Shown here: piece by piece, positions 1 through 8,668 of the stretch
Layout: each line of letters opens with the position of its first letter
How positions within the stretch are numbered: position 1 is the stretch's first letter
NCBI GenBank assembly: GCA_017997855.1
Contig: JAGOEF010000004.1
Span: 1-23,891 of the forward strand
Origin: Bacteroidales bacterium
Lineage (GTDB): Bacteria; Bacteroidota; Bacteroidia; Bacteroidales; ML635J-15
Length of the DNA: 23,891 nucleotides
Direction: 5' to 3'
Position numbers and translations under genes: made by a program
Notes under the pieces: generated by a model
Told to the model about the DNA's origin: nothing
Seen by the model: only the letters and a program-made list of their open reading frames with translations
Database searches by the model: none

Positions 1-52
1 GCGCAGCGTTAATCGAAGCATAGGCCGGGGGTTACAAAGAAATCGTCTTCAG

Positions 53-143
53 GTTCACCCTTCGATGAGCACTCCGCTGCGCTTCGTTACTCAGGGTGAC
101 AAATTAGATTACCACTTCACTCCGCTTCGTTACTACCAATGAC
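53..143. repeat. Degenerate intergenic direct repeat with small hairpin
   Basis: Two related units are visible. CACTCCGCTGCGCTTCGTTAC begins at 70, and a shorter copy, CACTCCGCTTCGTTAC, begins at 118; each is followed within a few bases by a GTGAC or ATGAC ending. The first unit is also flanked by TCACCCT (55-61) and AGGGTGA (93-99), a 7-bp inverted pair that could fold into a hairpin. This looks like a remnant of a dispersed intergenic repeat rather than a gene. Positions 1-357 contain no convincing coding sequence. Confidence 0.5.
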
Positions 144-158
144 GTATTGCTAAATTTG

Positions 159-307
159 GGAATACAGGAGACAGAATACAGAAGGGGCTTTTCGTCGAAC
201 TAAAGAAAGCAGCTACCCCGAGAAGGTTCTAAAAATCCAGCCAGAGGAGAATGCTTGATAATTGCCAGTCGCCCCTTCTGAATTCTCTATTCTGACTTCT
301 GTATTCC
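159..307. repeat. Imperfect long inverted repeat (MITE-like or structural element)
   Basis: The left arm at 159-187 (GGAATACAGGAG...AGAAGGGGC) is an imperfect inverted copy of the right arm at 271-307 (GCCCCTTCTGAA...TGTATTCC). The outer GGAATACAG and inner GAAGGGGC blocks pair exactly, with small gaps between them, around an 83-nt centre. There is no open reading frame inside. It lies about 50 bp beyond the 3' end of the PKD-protein gene, so its transcript could act as a terminator. Alternatively it may be a non-autonomous mobile element; no target-site duplication was identified. Confidence 0.6.
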
Positions 308-357
308 GAATTTTATCCTCAACAAAGTCCCCTTAATAACTTACTGCGAAACTGTTG

Positions 358-3300
358 TTAACGCATCAGCAGAATATCACCGGTTTTAACGTATATCTCA
401 CCATTCCACATTTCGGCGCGAACAAAAAACTTATAGGTGTCGATATTCTGTAGTTCGCCTTTATGGTAGCCATCCCATCCCACGTTGATGTCATCGGTGA
501 AGAACACTTCTTCGCCCCAGCGGTTGTATATTCGGAACTCAATAAAATGCTTAATTCCATAGCCTTTGGCGTACACAATGCGGTTGGTTTCGTGTCCGAG
601 CGGCGTAAAGGCCGAAGGTACATCAAGCGAATACTGCTCTATCACATAAATATCGACATAATAATTGTGCCGGAAACAACCCGAGGAATCTTCGACAACC
701 ACGGTGTAACGCTGGTTCTCTTTAGGGGTAAGCCACGGATTGGGACAAGCGGTGCACGAAATCTCGTATGCGGGCGTCCATACATAGCTTATTTCTTCCT
801 GGTCGACCACCGACGTAACAAACACTGTATCCCCAATAATAATGGTATCGTAAACCGGAGTTACTTCGAACTCAGGTATCTGTTGCACCCAAATCTGCAC
901 GGAGTCGTTAGCAATACAGCCGTTTTCGTCGGTGAGTCGGGCATAATAGATGATGTTGCTGTCGGGCTCGATAATCGGAGTAAGCGAATTTACATCGTTG
1001 ATAAACTCGTTGGGTGACCACAACACCTGAGGGCCTCCGGTAACATACAATGCAATCTGGTCGCCCAGACAAATGAGCGTGTCGGGAATAATCTGCATGT
1101 CGGGCTGACCGTATATCGTAATCGTTTGGGTAGCCGTATCGGTACAACCGAGCTCGTTCTGTCCGAAAATCCGGACATTCACCAGCGAATCGATAATGCT
1201 GTTGTTGGTCATGCTGAAAGGCAATGTATCGGTTCCGGCAAAGTCGGTTCCGGCAACAGTCCAGATTACTGTATCGGCACCCTGTGTGGCATTAATCAGA
1301 TCGAACTCAAACGGACTGCATGAAGCCGAAATAACATTGCCCAGCGAATCGTGTACCACAAAACCTGCAATTACCTGTTGCACGTAAACCGGCAGGGTTC
1401 TGGTAACCTGACATCCGGCGAATTCAACAATCAGTTGAACTTCGGTGAAGCCATCGGGTGGCATATCGGAAAAAATAAAATCTACTGTTGTACTCGTGTA
1501 CTGAATACCCCTTATGTACCATCGAATATTATAATCGCCCTGCATGTTGGTTATTTCGAAATGTACCGTATCGCCTAAACAAATGGTATCCTGCAAATAA
1601 TAATAATTAAACACCGGTCCGTTGATGGTTACCTGTACCGAGTCGGCATCTATACAGCCATGCGCTGTGGTAGCCTCCAGTTTTACCCAGAATAACCCGG
1701 GGCTGTCGATAAAAAAGTCCTGTGGTTCATACACGGGCAGGGTATCGCCTGTGCCAAAAGTCCACTGCCACGACGGACTGTAGAGGCCCTCCTCGGTATG
1801 GTTGTTGATGTCGAGGAATGCGGGATAACAGTTGTAAACAGTTTGAGTAATATCAAAATCCACATCCACTCCCTGTACTTCCACTTCAATCTCATCTACG
1901 TCAGTGCAGCCAAAACCGTCATCAATCTGAAGGGTGGCGGTAAAAATCCCGTCATCGGTATATGCATGTTCCGGGTTTATTGCAGTAGACGTTTCGCCAT
2001 CGCCAAAATCCCAGTGGTAATTGAGTGCCGGATTATCGATTCCCGCATAGAATTGCACGGGTACATTCACGCATTCCACCGGATCGAGGGTGGTGACGGC
2101 TGCTTCGATACTTGAAACCACCACAAGGCCGGGTTCTGTAACTGTAGCTGAACATCCATTGGTATTCGATACGGTAAGACTGACATCGTAAGTGCCCGGT
2201 GCAAATTGTTTTTCGAAAGTAAGGGAATAATACGACTGGGGAGAACCACTTACCTGCCAGACATTATAACTTAACGGGTAATCACTCTGATAGGTAAACG
2301 AAAACGTAACATTAAGGCTGTTGCAGCCATGAGCGGGATCGGGATCGGTAACAATCTGAATCACTGGTCCGGACACGTGAATGGTTTGCTGGGCAGTAAA
2401 TTCACAGTTATTGTTATCGATAACGGTAAGGGTAACAATAAAATCGCCGTAACCTTCGAAAACATGATTTGTTATCGGATTATCGGATGGCTCCTGGCTT
2501 GCACCGTCACCAAAATCCCAGGCATAGCTTACACCGGTTGAGCTTGCCGTTGCATCAAAATAGACAGTGGCACCAGAGCAAACCTCATTATCTGAAACAA
2601 AAAAGCTGGCATTTGTATCTATTACATCCACCCTCACCGAATCGACAAAATCGCAGCCTGTTTCGGTGCTGTAGGCTCGTACACGAGCCCAGTACACGCC
2701 ATAACCGGGAAAGGTGAAACTGATTTGGTCGTCGGTACTGCCCGGTTCGCTGTATAAGTTATCGCTGCCGGTTTCTCCCTCGTCGATAAACCAGTCCCAG
2801 GCCAGTGTCAGGTCATCGTCGGGGTGGGTGATATTTACGGTAAATGTATAATCGAAAGGATTTCCACATTCAAATTCCTTTTGAATACTTTCGATAACAG
2901 GACCATTTATATAAAATATTGAATCGAGTTGCAGGGTATCGCGGCATCCGTTAAAATTGGTTACCAGCATCACCGAAACATATCCCGTATCCTGATCGAA
3001 AGCCCATTCGAGATATTCCTCATCGCTGTCGTCGTCAATCGAATCGAGCAGCCATTCAAATTCATCAACATCGGGGTTATCCCACATAGAATTGTAGATT
3101 CTGAAGGTGTCCTGAGCACAGTGTTCCAGTTCGGTAACTTCGTACCAGTCATTGATTCCCTCATCGAACAACATAAAGGTAAGTTCGCTTTCGATAGGGT
3201 TGCCCACATTCACGGTTTGTGTGGAGCTCGAGGTGCAATTACCATCGGTAACTGTGAGCGTAACTGTATATTCTCCTGCGTTTTGAAAAGTATGCGCAAC

Positions 3301-4797
3301 CGGAGGGGCTTGTTCTACCGACGGACTCCCATCGCCAAAATTCCATGTATAGCCGGTGATGGTGGAACCCGATGTCCCGGTGTAATTAAAGGTTTCGAGG
3401 AGTGGTGCGCAACCTTCGCCTTCGGTAAAGGCAAATGTAGCATCGGGACTGTGAATAATCACCTGGGCAGACGTCGTAGCAATGCAACCATTTACCGAGG
3501 TAACCGTGAGAACAACCGGATAGGTGCCACTGGTTTGGTAGGTATGACTCGTGTTTGCCTGTGCCGACGACTCGCCATCGCCAAAAGTATAATTATACGA
3601 AGCCACGTTGGCACTTGAGGTGCTGGTAAAATCAACTTCGAATGGCACATTGCAGGTTGTCAGGCTGGCCGGGTCGGTGGTAAAACCTGCCGAAACTTCC
3701 TCGACAAATAGCTGAAAATCAATGTAATTCTCGCATTCTCCTCCGGGTTGAACCGTAAACCTTAAGTTATAGGTTCCCGGATTCACGAAGGAATAATTAT
3801 AAATATTCAGGCTTGATGTTTGTCCGCCCCCGAAGTCCCACAGACAATTATATGCAGTCAGGTTGGTGAAATGTACCGTGGTATTGGGACAAATTACACC
3901 ACCCGGCTGAATGGCAGTACTACCCACATACATACTGAAATCAGGGACCAATTCAGTAATATTTATGTAGTCGGTATATGTTTCGGAGTTTGTGCATCCG
4001 TAAGCGTCGACCACCGTAAGGGTAACGTCAAAAATATTGGGAGTTGTGTATGTGTGCTGCACACTGGTACCGGAACCATTGGGTGCGCCATCACCAAAAC
4101 TCCAGAAAGCCTGATAACTCAGGTTTAAGGATGTGGTAACTATGCTTTGGAAATTTACAGGAAGGGGAGGTTGACAGTAGCTTAGCGGGAACGCGGTGAA
4201 AGCTACCGAGGGTGTGTCGGAAACCGAAACCAGCGAAGGCACCGTTACCTGCGATGAACAATTGTGATTGTCGCGGACAATGAGCAGTACATTAAAAATG
4301 CCGGAAAAATCATAAATATGTTGTGGATTTTGCAATGTAGATAAAGGAGTCCCATCGTTAAAAAACCACTCCCAGCTATTGATAGTGCCATCTCCGGGGG
4401 TGGATCCATCCTGAAAATTAACAACAAGCGGACGGCAGCCTGTAACCGGTGTGTTACTTATAATTGCCGTAGGTGGCTGATGCACGATAATGGTAATATT
4501 ATCGCCAGCATTACCGGCTGCGCACGACACATTCAAGGTTACAGTGTAGTTGCCGGCGTTTTGAAACACCGTTCCCGGATTTGCCTGTGAGGAGTTACCA
4601 CCCGAGAAACCAAAATCCCATTGGTAATTCACCGCACCGGTACAATTTTGCACGGTAGAAGTAAACAACACTTCGAGCGGAGCACAACCTTCGAGGGTAC
4701 TGGCACCTATATCTACCGTAACCTGTGCTCGCCCTGTAAGCGACAACAACAACAGCAAAACAGCAGTGATTATTACATTTTTCACAGAGTATACCAT
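358..4797 (-). CDS. PKD-repeat protein with type B T9SS C-terminal sorting domain
   Basis: This is a very large (1479-residue) predicted cell-surface or secreted protein. The N-terminus has a lysine at residue 6, a long hydrophobic run and a cleavage-like end at GRAQ (about residues 22-25), so it is a Sec substrate. Roughly ten PKD/Ig-like units follow, recognised by recurring WDFGDG-type and YTVTLTV-type strands; clear ones start near residues 55, 140, 230, 320, 400, 480, 750 and 920. The last ~90 residues match the gliding-motility-associated C-terminal domain: VPSAFTP, then FRIYNRWGEEVF and GWDGYHKGE, ending ILLMR. In the family this type B domain sends cargo through the T9SS and depends on a PorP/SprF-like partner, and one is encoded divergently next door. 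The NGDG segment that usually follows AFTP is replaced by LGHET. The function is probably adhesion or surface structure, but the ligand is unknown. Confidence 0.93.
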   Translation of the reverse strand: MVYSVKNVIITAVLLLLLSLTGRAQVTVDIGASTLEGCAPLEVLFTSTVQNCTGAVNYQWDFGFSGGNSSQANPGTVFQNAGNYTVTLNVSCAAGNAGDNITIIVHQPPTAIISNTPVTGCRPLVVNFQDGSTPGDGTINSWEWFFNDGTPLSTLQNPQHIYDFSGIFNVLLIVRDNHNCSSQVTVPSLVSVSDTPSVAFTAFPLSYCQPPLPVNFQSIVTTSLNLSYQAFWSFGDGAPNGSGTSVQHTYTTPNIFDVTLTVVDAYGCTNSETYTDYINITELVPDFSMYVGSTAIQPGGVICPNTTVHFTNLTAYNCLWDFGGGQTSSLNIYNYSFVNPGTYNLRFTVQPGGECENYIDFQLFVEEVSAGFTTDPASLTTCNVPFEVDFTSTSSANVASYNYTFGDGESSAQANTSHTYQTSGTYPVVLTVTSVNGCIATTSAQVIIHSPDATFAFTEGEGCAPLLETFNYTGTSGSTITGYTWNFGDGSPSVEQAPPVAHTFQNAGEYTVTLTVTDGNCTSSSTQTVNVGNPIESELTFMLFDEGINDWYEVTELEHCAQDTFRIYNSMWDNPDVDEFEWLLDSIDDDSDEEYLEWAFDQDTGYVSVMLVTNFNGCRDTLQLDSIFYINGPVIESIQKEFECGNPFDYTFTVNITHPDDDLTLAWDWFIDEGETGSDNLYSEPGSTDDQISFTFPGYGVYWARVRAYSTETGCDFVDSVRVDVIDTNASFFVSDNEVCSGATVYFDATASSTGVSYAWDFGDGASQEPSDNPITNHVFEGYGDFIVTLTVIDNNNCEFTAQQTIHVSGPVIQIVTDPDPAHGCNSLNVTFSFTYQSDYPLSYNVWQVSGSPQSYYSLTFEKQFAPGTYDVSLTVSNTNGCSATVTEPGLVVVSSIEAAVTTLDPVECVNVPVQFYAGIDNPALNYHWDFGDGETSTAINPEHAYTDDGIFTATLQIDDGFGCTDVDEIEVEVQGVDVDFDITQTVYNCYPAFLDINNHTEEGLYSPSWQWTFGTGDTLPVYEPQDFFIDSPGLFWVKLEATTAHGCIDADSVQVTINGPVFNYYYLQDTICLGDTVHFEITNMQGDYNIRWYIRGIQYTSTTVDFIFSDMPPDGFTEVQLIVEFAGCQVTRTLPVYVQQVIAGFVVHDSLGNVISASCSPFEFDLINATQGADTVIWTVAGTDFAGTDTLPFSMTNNSIIDSLVNVRIFGQNELGCTDTATQTITIYGQPDMQIIPDTLICLGDQIALYVTGGPQVLWSPNEFINDVNSLTPIIEPDSNIIYYARLTDENGCIANDSVQIWVQQIPEFEVTPVYDTIIIGDTVFVTSVVDQEEISYVWTPAYEISCTACPNPWLTPKENQRYTVVVEDSSGCFRHNYYVDIYVIEQYSLDVPSAFTPLGHETNRIVYAKGYGIKHFIEFRIYNRWGEEVFFTDDINVGWDGYHKGELQNIDTYKFFVRAEMWNGEIYVKTGDILLMR

Positions 4798-4823
4798 TTT
4801 TTATTTTTTGAAAATTTGGTTTT

Positions 4824-4850
4824 TTGTTCTAAACAAAAATACTATATTTG
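4824..4850 (+). promoter_or_regulatory. Candidate Bacteroidota promoter for the PorP/PorE-like pair
   Basis: TATATTTG at 4843-4850 matches the -7 consensus TAnnTTTG. TTG at 4824-4826 gives a 16-nt spacer, slightly short, and TTTG at 4815-4818 gives 24. The box ends 22 nt before the GTG start at 4873. It overlaps the minus-strand promoter, so the two directions would compete for polymerase. Confidence 0.5.
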
Positions 4851-4867
4851 ACCAACAAAAAAAGCAA
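4834..4867 (-). promoter_or_regulatory. Candidate Bacteroidota promoter for the PKD-protein gene
   Basis: On the minus strand TATTTTTG (complement of 4834-4841) fits the -7 consensus TAnnTTTG and lies 36 nt before the ATG. A possible -33 TTG is the complement of 4865-4867, with 23-nt spacing; a nearer TTTG at 4856-4859 is too close. The AT-rich setting makes chance matches likely, so the call is tentative. Confidence 0.4.
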
Positions 4868-4872
4868 TTCTG

Positions 4873-5886
4873 GTGAAAATATTGAGAATATTGGCTTTGT
4901 TAATAGGTTGTTGCTTCAGTATAATAAAACTGAGCGCACAGGATATACATTTCAGCCAGTACCAATACAGTCCGCTTACATTAAATCCGGCCCTGGCGGG
5001 TAATTTCGACGGCAACTGGCGCTTTTCGAACAATTACCGCAGGCAGTGGAGTACGGTGGGGATTCCCTATCAGACAATTTCGGCAGGTTTCGACAAACCG
5101 TTCAGAACAAAAAAGGGATACTGGGGTCTTGGTGCCATGTTTGTTAACGACCGTTCGGGTAGTGCATTTCTGAGTGTGAATAAACTGGGTATTTCGGTAG
5201 CCTATCATTTCCAGATTGCCGACGGGCATTATCTTGGCGTTGGAGTTTGCGGAGCCTATGCGGTGCAATCGTTTTCGATTGACGACCTTACTTTTCCGTC
5301 GCAGTTTAACGATTTAACAGGGTATTACGACCATACACTTCCGAACAATATGAATCAGTGGGACGAGAATATCGACTATCCCGATATAAGCGCCGGAATA
5401 CAATACAGGTCGAACGCAGGCAGTAAAAAGCCCTATGGAGGTATAGCCCTCTACCATGTAAACTCACCGAAAGTTAGTTTTATCAGAGAAGATAACAGAA
5501 TGAACCTGCGTGTAGCAGGACATGCCGGAATTAACATCATGCTCAACGATAAAATGTATGTTGAACCGCGTGTTTTATGCATGTACCAGAAAAAAGCTTC
5601 CGATTATGTTGCCGGAGTTGAGGCCGGATATTTTTTTCCTTTAAAAAGCATTGTTGAACAAGCCTATGTGGGAGCCTCGTTCCGTACTGCCTTTACCAGC
5701 TACGACGCACTGATCCTCTCGGGTGGAGTAGGGTTGTATCATTTTCTGATTGGAATCAGCTATGATGTCAACGTATCGCACCTGGCCACGGTGAGCAATA
5801 TGCGGGGTGCTTTCGAACTGACAATTATTTATAAAGATATTACCAAATCGCTTGACCAGATTACACTGCCCTGTGACCGCTATTAA
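4873..5886 (+). CDS. PorP/SprF family type IX secretion membrane protein
   Basis: This 337-residue outer-membrane beta-barrel protein has a signal peptide (MKILRILALLIGCC... ending LSAQ near residue 23). The family-defining segment HFSQYQYSPLTLNPALAGNF follows directly after it. The remainder alternates short amphipathic strands and glycine/aromatic turns, as expected of a 14-strand-like barrel. PorP/SprF proteins anchor or assist export of type B-sorted cargo. The divergent PKD protein carries such a signal, and the next gene encodes a PorE-like protein, so the three probably form one surface module. The start is GTG; no in-frame ATG fits the signal peptide, and a promoter-like TATATTTG lies 22 nt upstream. 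Family assignment is firm, but the pairing with this particular cargo is inferred from position. Confidence 0.92.
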   Translation: MKILRILALLIGCCFSIIKLSAQDIHFSQYQYSPLTLNPALAGNFDGNWRFSNNYRRQWSTVGIPYQTISAGFDKPFRTKKGYWGLGAMFVNDRSGSAFLSVNKLGISVAYHFQIADGHYLGVGVCGAYAVQSFSIDDLTFPSQFNDLTGYYDHTLPNNMNQWDENIDYPDISAGIQYRSNAGSKKPYGGIALYHVNSPKVSFIREDNRMNLRVAGHAGINIMLNDKMYVEPRVLCMYQKKASDYVAGVEAGYFFPLKSIVEQAYVGASFRTAFTSYDALILSGGVGLYHFLIGISYDVNVSHLATVSNMRGAFELTIIYKDITKSLDQITLPCDRY

Positions 5887-7996
5887 TTACAGATATATAG
5901 TTGCCTTACTGATTGGATTCCTTTTGTTACCATGGGTTTTGTCAGCACAAACCGATGCACAGCAAATGAAACCCGGTCAGATAAAAAAATATGCAAAGCT
6001 GGCAGCCGAATCGGGCGATATATTTACAGCTATCGATTTTTATGAGATTTTTTTGAAGGAAAGGCCGGGTAATATTAAAGCGCTGCACGAATTGGGCAAT
6101 TTATATTACCGTGAAAAGAACTATGTAAAAGCGGCCGATTGTCTGCGCAAGTCGTTTAAAGGCAACCGCGATAAATACATTTTGGATCAGTATTACTATG
6201 CCATGGCCCTTAAAACTATGGGAGAATATCTGGATGCTGAGCAACAATTCCAGATTTTTCAGCGATACCTTAAAAAAGACAAGCTGAAGGACACCTATGG
6301 TAAGATGGCTAAGATACATATCGAAAGTTTTAAATTAATACCGGAGCTTCAAAAACCAACACAGAATATTGTAATCACCCACCTCGACTCGGCTGTGAAT
6401 AAACCCCATATCGAATTTTCGCCCATTCCTACCGAAGATGGAAAACTGATTTATGCTTCGTTGAAACAAGATAAGCTGGAATACTACGATCCGATTACCC
6501 AGAAACTACCTGTTCGTAAGTTTTATATGGCCTACGAAAAAAATGGGAAATGGGTAAACCTTGGCGAGTTCGATAAAACGATTAATGGCGAAAACCAGAA
6601 TACCGGCAATGGAGCTTTCGCAGTAAACGGTAACAAGTTTTACTTTACCCGTTGCGAAAAATCAGAACAGAATAAAGTAATCTGTAAAATTTTTTACAGT
6701 GTTAGCCTCCATAACGAATGGCAAGCGCCTATTGAATTGGGCGAGGAAATCAACATGCCCTTCTTTACATCGACAATGCCGGCTGTGGGTGTGTCGAAGC
6801 GTAATACCGATATTCTCTATTTTGTTTCCGACAGACCCGATGGGCGCGGTGGTCTCGATATTTGGTTTACGGCTTACAACGACCGTAAGAACGAGTATGA
6901 AACCCCCAAAAACTGTGGTAAAAACATCAATACCCTGGGCAACGAGATTACACCTTATTATAATATAGATACCAAAACACTGTACTTCAGTTCTGATTTG
7001 CATCCCGGACTGGGTGGTTACGATGTTTTCAAATCGTCGGGTGAAGGCAAGCAATGGACTGCAGCCGAGAACCTTGGTATTGGCATTAATTCCTCATTCG
7101 ACGACTTATATTATACCCTAACTCCCAACCGACAGAAAGGATATTTTGTTTCGAACCGTAAAGGTACACAATCGATTCGTCACGAGAATTGCTGCGATGA
7201 TATTTTCGAATTTGTGTATTCCGATTTCATTGTTATCGGGGTAACAGGTCAGGTATTCGGAATTACCGACAGCACATTCTTTAAAAGTATTGAGCACGAT
7301 TATAAGGAGGATTTGCACCTCAATATCGAAGATGTTAGTCATAACAATGCCATCGAAGTATTGTACAATTACCCTGTTTCGCTGTTTATGAAAGACAAAA
7401 ACACCGGAAAAGACCTGTTTATTAAAACCGATAGCACCCGAAACGGCAATTACTTCTTCAATCTGGAACAGGGAATTGATTATTACATTACAGTAAAAGA
7501 CTTTAACCGGGTCGAAAAGCGGATCGATTTCACTACAAAGCCCATTACCAGTTCTGATACCCTGGTACTCGATGCAATTATTGTGAATACCATTCCCAAT
7601 CAGCCCTTTGTTTTAAACAACATTTATTACGAATTCGGACTGGCCCGATTAACCGATAAAGCCAAAACCACAATCGACAATACGATATACAGTCTGATGA
7701 CAAAATATCCCCAGATTATTGTCGAAATCAGGTCGCATACCGACAGTGTTGCCAGCGACGAGTTTAATATGAAACTTTCGCAAGACAGGGCGCAGAGCGT
7801 AGTGGATTATCTCATTGAGAAAGGAATTAGTCGGGACCGCCTGGTAGCCACAGGCTTTGGAGAGGCTTTCCCGATAGCCCCCAACACAAACCCTGATGGC
7901 ACTGACAACCCTGACGGAAGGGCCAAAAACCGCAGAACCGAGTTCAGAATAATTGGTGCTATCGAAGACTATTCCGATATTCTCTACGAGGATTAA
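5873..7996 (+). CDS. PorE-like TPR / PD40 beta-propeller / OmpA periplasmic protein
   Basis: This protein is predicted to tether the T9SS to peptidoglycan. From GTG 5873 it has 707 residues. The domains in order are a signal peptide ending VLSAQ (about residue 26), TPR-like helices (about 35-150, with RPGNIKALHELGNLYYRE), a PD40/WD40-like propeller (about 165-440, with blades such as ILYFVSDRPDGRGGLDIWF and LYFSSDLHPGLGGYDVFKS), a carboxypeptidase-regulatory-like domain (about 490-590), and an OmpA C-terminal domain (about 600-700, with SHTDSVASDEFN, LSQDRAQSVVDYL and NRRTEFRI) that binds peptidoglycan. This is the architecture of PorE. A TTG at 5852 is also in frame, but GTG 5873 gives a normal signal peptide and a 14-nt overlap with the porP-like gene, implying translational coupling. 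The architecture also occurs in other OmpA-family proteins, so PorE-like is a family-level call. Confidence 0.88.
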   Translation: MTAINYRYIVALLIGFLLLPWVLSAQTDAQQMKPGQIKKYAKLAAESGDIFTAIDFYEIFLKERPGNIKALHELGNLYYREKNYVKAADCLRKSFKGNRDKYILDQYYYAMALKTMGEYLDAEQQFQIFQRYLKKDKLKDTYGKMAKIHIESFKLIPELQKPTQNIVITHLDSAVNKPHIEFSPIPTEDGKLIYASLKQDKLEYYDPITQKLPVRKFYMAYEKNGKWVNLGEFDKTINGENQNTGNGAFAVNGNKFYFTRCEKSEQNKVICKIFYSVSLHNEWQAPIELGEEINMPFFTSTMPAVGVSKRNTDILYFVSDRPDGRGGLDIWFTAYNDRKNEYETPKNCGKNINTLGNEITPYYNIDTKTLYFSSDLHPGLGGYDVFKSSGEGKQWTAAENLGIGINSSFDDLYYTLTPNRQKGYFVSNRKGTQSIRHENCCDDIFEFVYSDFIVIGVTGQVFGITDSTFFKSIEHDYKEDLHLNIEDVSHNNAIEVLYNYPVSLFMKDKNTGKDLFIKTDSTRNGNYFFNLEQGIDYYITVKDFNRVEKRIDFTTKPITSSDTLVLDAIIVNTIPNQPFVLNNIYYEFGLARLTDKAKTTIDNTIYSLMTKYPQIIVEIRSHTDSVASDEFNMKLSQDRAQSVVDYLIEKGISRDRLVATGFGEAFPIAPNTNPDGTDNPDGRAKNRRTEFRIIGAIEDYSDILYED

Positions 7997-8500
7997 TTAC
8001 TCTATCTGCAGGCTTCGCAATACCATTTTCCTAGCATAATAAATCCGGCTTTTCACGGTGCCCATGGGTAATTGGTATCTTTCAGAAATTTCGCTGTATT
8101 TATAGCCTGAAATAAAATCGAAAAATGGCTCCCTGAATTTGCTGTCCAGCCGGTTGATACATTGCACCACTTCCTTGTACAATAGCTGAGAATCGGGTGA
8201 AGGCTCGTAAGTGCAGGTATTGCTTACAATAGGCATCTTGTTGGAAACTGCCTCGGTAAGCACTTTTCGATATTGTACACTCCGACGGCGCTGGTTAATA
8301 AACTGGTGTTTCATAATCGTAAACAACCATGCCCGCAGACATGTGTCACTGGCAAGATTTCCTTTATAAGAAATAGCCTTGAGCATAGTGTCCTGGGTCA
8401 GGTCTTCGGCATCCTCCACATTTTCGGAAAGTGAAACAGCCCTGTCAATCAGCTGACCTCGTAAGTCAACAAGCTCGTTCTCGAATCCGGGAGTTCTCAT
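7997..8500 (-). CDS. RNA polymerase ECF-type sigma factor
   Basis: This is a 167-residue sigma-70 family ECF factor. Region 2 includes DAEDLTQDTMLKAI and the helix LRAWLFTIMKHQFINQRRR; region 4 includes GYKYSEISERYQLPMGTVKSR, the -35-reading helix-turn-helix. An in-frame ATG at 8557 would add 19 residues, but it lies upstream of a canonical promoter (8527-8558) and the extra residues do not resemble region 2. The ATG at 8500 is therefore preferred. No anti-sigma factor gene is adjacent. Its stop codon directly abuts that of the PorE-like gene, with no intergenic base. In Porphyromonas an ECF factor (SigP) controls T9SS genes, so a similar link is possible here from position alone. Its targets could equally be elsewhere. 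Confidence 0.93.
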   Translation of the reverse strand: MRTPGFENELVDLRGQLIDRAVSLSENVEDAEDLTQDTMLKAISYKGNLASDTCLRAWLFTIMKHQFINQRRRSVQYRKVLTEAVSNKMPIVSNTCTYEPSPDSQLLYKEVVQCINRLDSKFREPFFDFISGYKYSEISERYQLPMGTVKSRIYYARKMVLRSLQIE

Positions 8501-8526
8501 GTGCTTACAATTTGTGGTTTCTATAT

Positions 8527-8558
8527 CAAATATACAACGCACTGATTGCTTTCGCAAA
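8527..8558 (-). promoter_or_regulatory. Canonical Bacteroidota promoter for the ECF sigma gene
   Basis: On the minus strand, TTTG (complement of 8555-8558), a 20-nt spacer and TATATTTG (complement of 8527-8534) match the -33/-7 consensus of housekeeping promoters in this phylum. The -7 box ends 26 nt before the ATG at 8500, which supports that start codon. A near-palindrome, CGCAAAT-A-ATTTGTG (8553-8567), covers the -33 element and could be an operator. Confidence 0.7.
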
Positions 8559-8601
8559 TAATTTGTGTTTTAAAATATGCGTTGTTCACATTAAACTTAT
8601 A

Positions 8602-8636
8602 TTGTTATTGTTCTAACATTGTTTTTTGTTTCACAA
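8602..8636 (+). promoter_or_regulatory. Candidate tandem Rex operators
   Basis: Two 18-bp sites lie next to each other, sharing the T at 8619. TTGTTATTGTTCTAACAT (8602-8619) contains a perfect TGTTA-n6-TAACA inverted repeat, and TTGTTTTTTGTTTCACAA (8619-8636) has TTGT/ACAA ends and an intact right half-site, TTCACAA. Rex family sites follow TTGTgAA-n4-TTcACAA with frequent T/A variation at the fifth position. The first site abuts and the second covers the -33 element and spacer of the 12-gene operon, where a repressor would block initiation. Rex itself is encoded in that operon. Both sites are imperfect, so this is a prediction. Confidence 0.45.
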
Positions 8637-8651
8637 ATATCATTATCTTTG
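8619..8651 (+). promoter_or_regulatory. Promoter of the hydrogenase/redox-sensor operon
   Basis: TATCTTTG at 8644-8651 fits the -7 consensus TAnnTTTG, and TTG at 8619-8621 gives a 22-nt spacer, within the usual range. The -7 box ends 17 nt before the ATG at 8669. It excludes the earlier in-frame ATG at 8546, which lies upstream of this promoter. No equally good promoter was seen in the short gaps of the following genes. Confidence 0.65.
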
Positions 8652-8668
8652 TAACTCAATTATCAGTT

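Noticed and set aside
2929..3618. 229-residue plus-strand open frame opposite the PKD-protein gene
   Set aside because: It is antisense to a clearly coding frame with PKD motifs, has no recognisable domain and no promoter, and reads as an opposite-strand shadow. The same applies to the frame at 463-1017.
5852..5872. TTG start for the PorE-like gene
   Set aside because: Starting at TTG 5852 adds seven residues before a signal peptide that is complete from GTG 5873. The GTG also gives a tighter overlap with the upstream gene.
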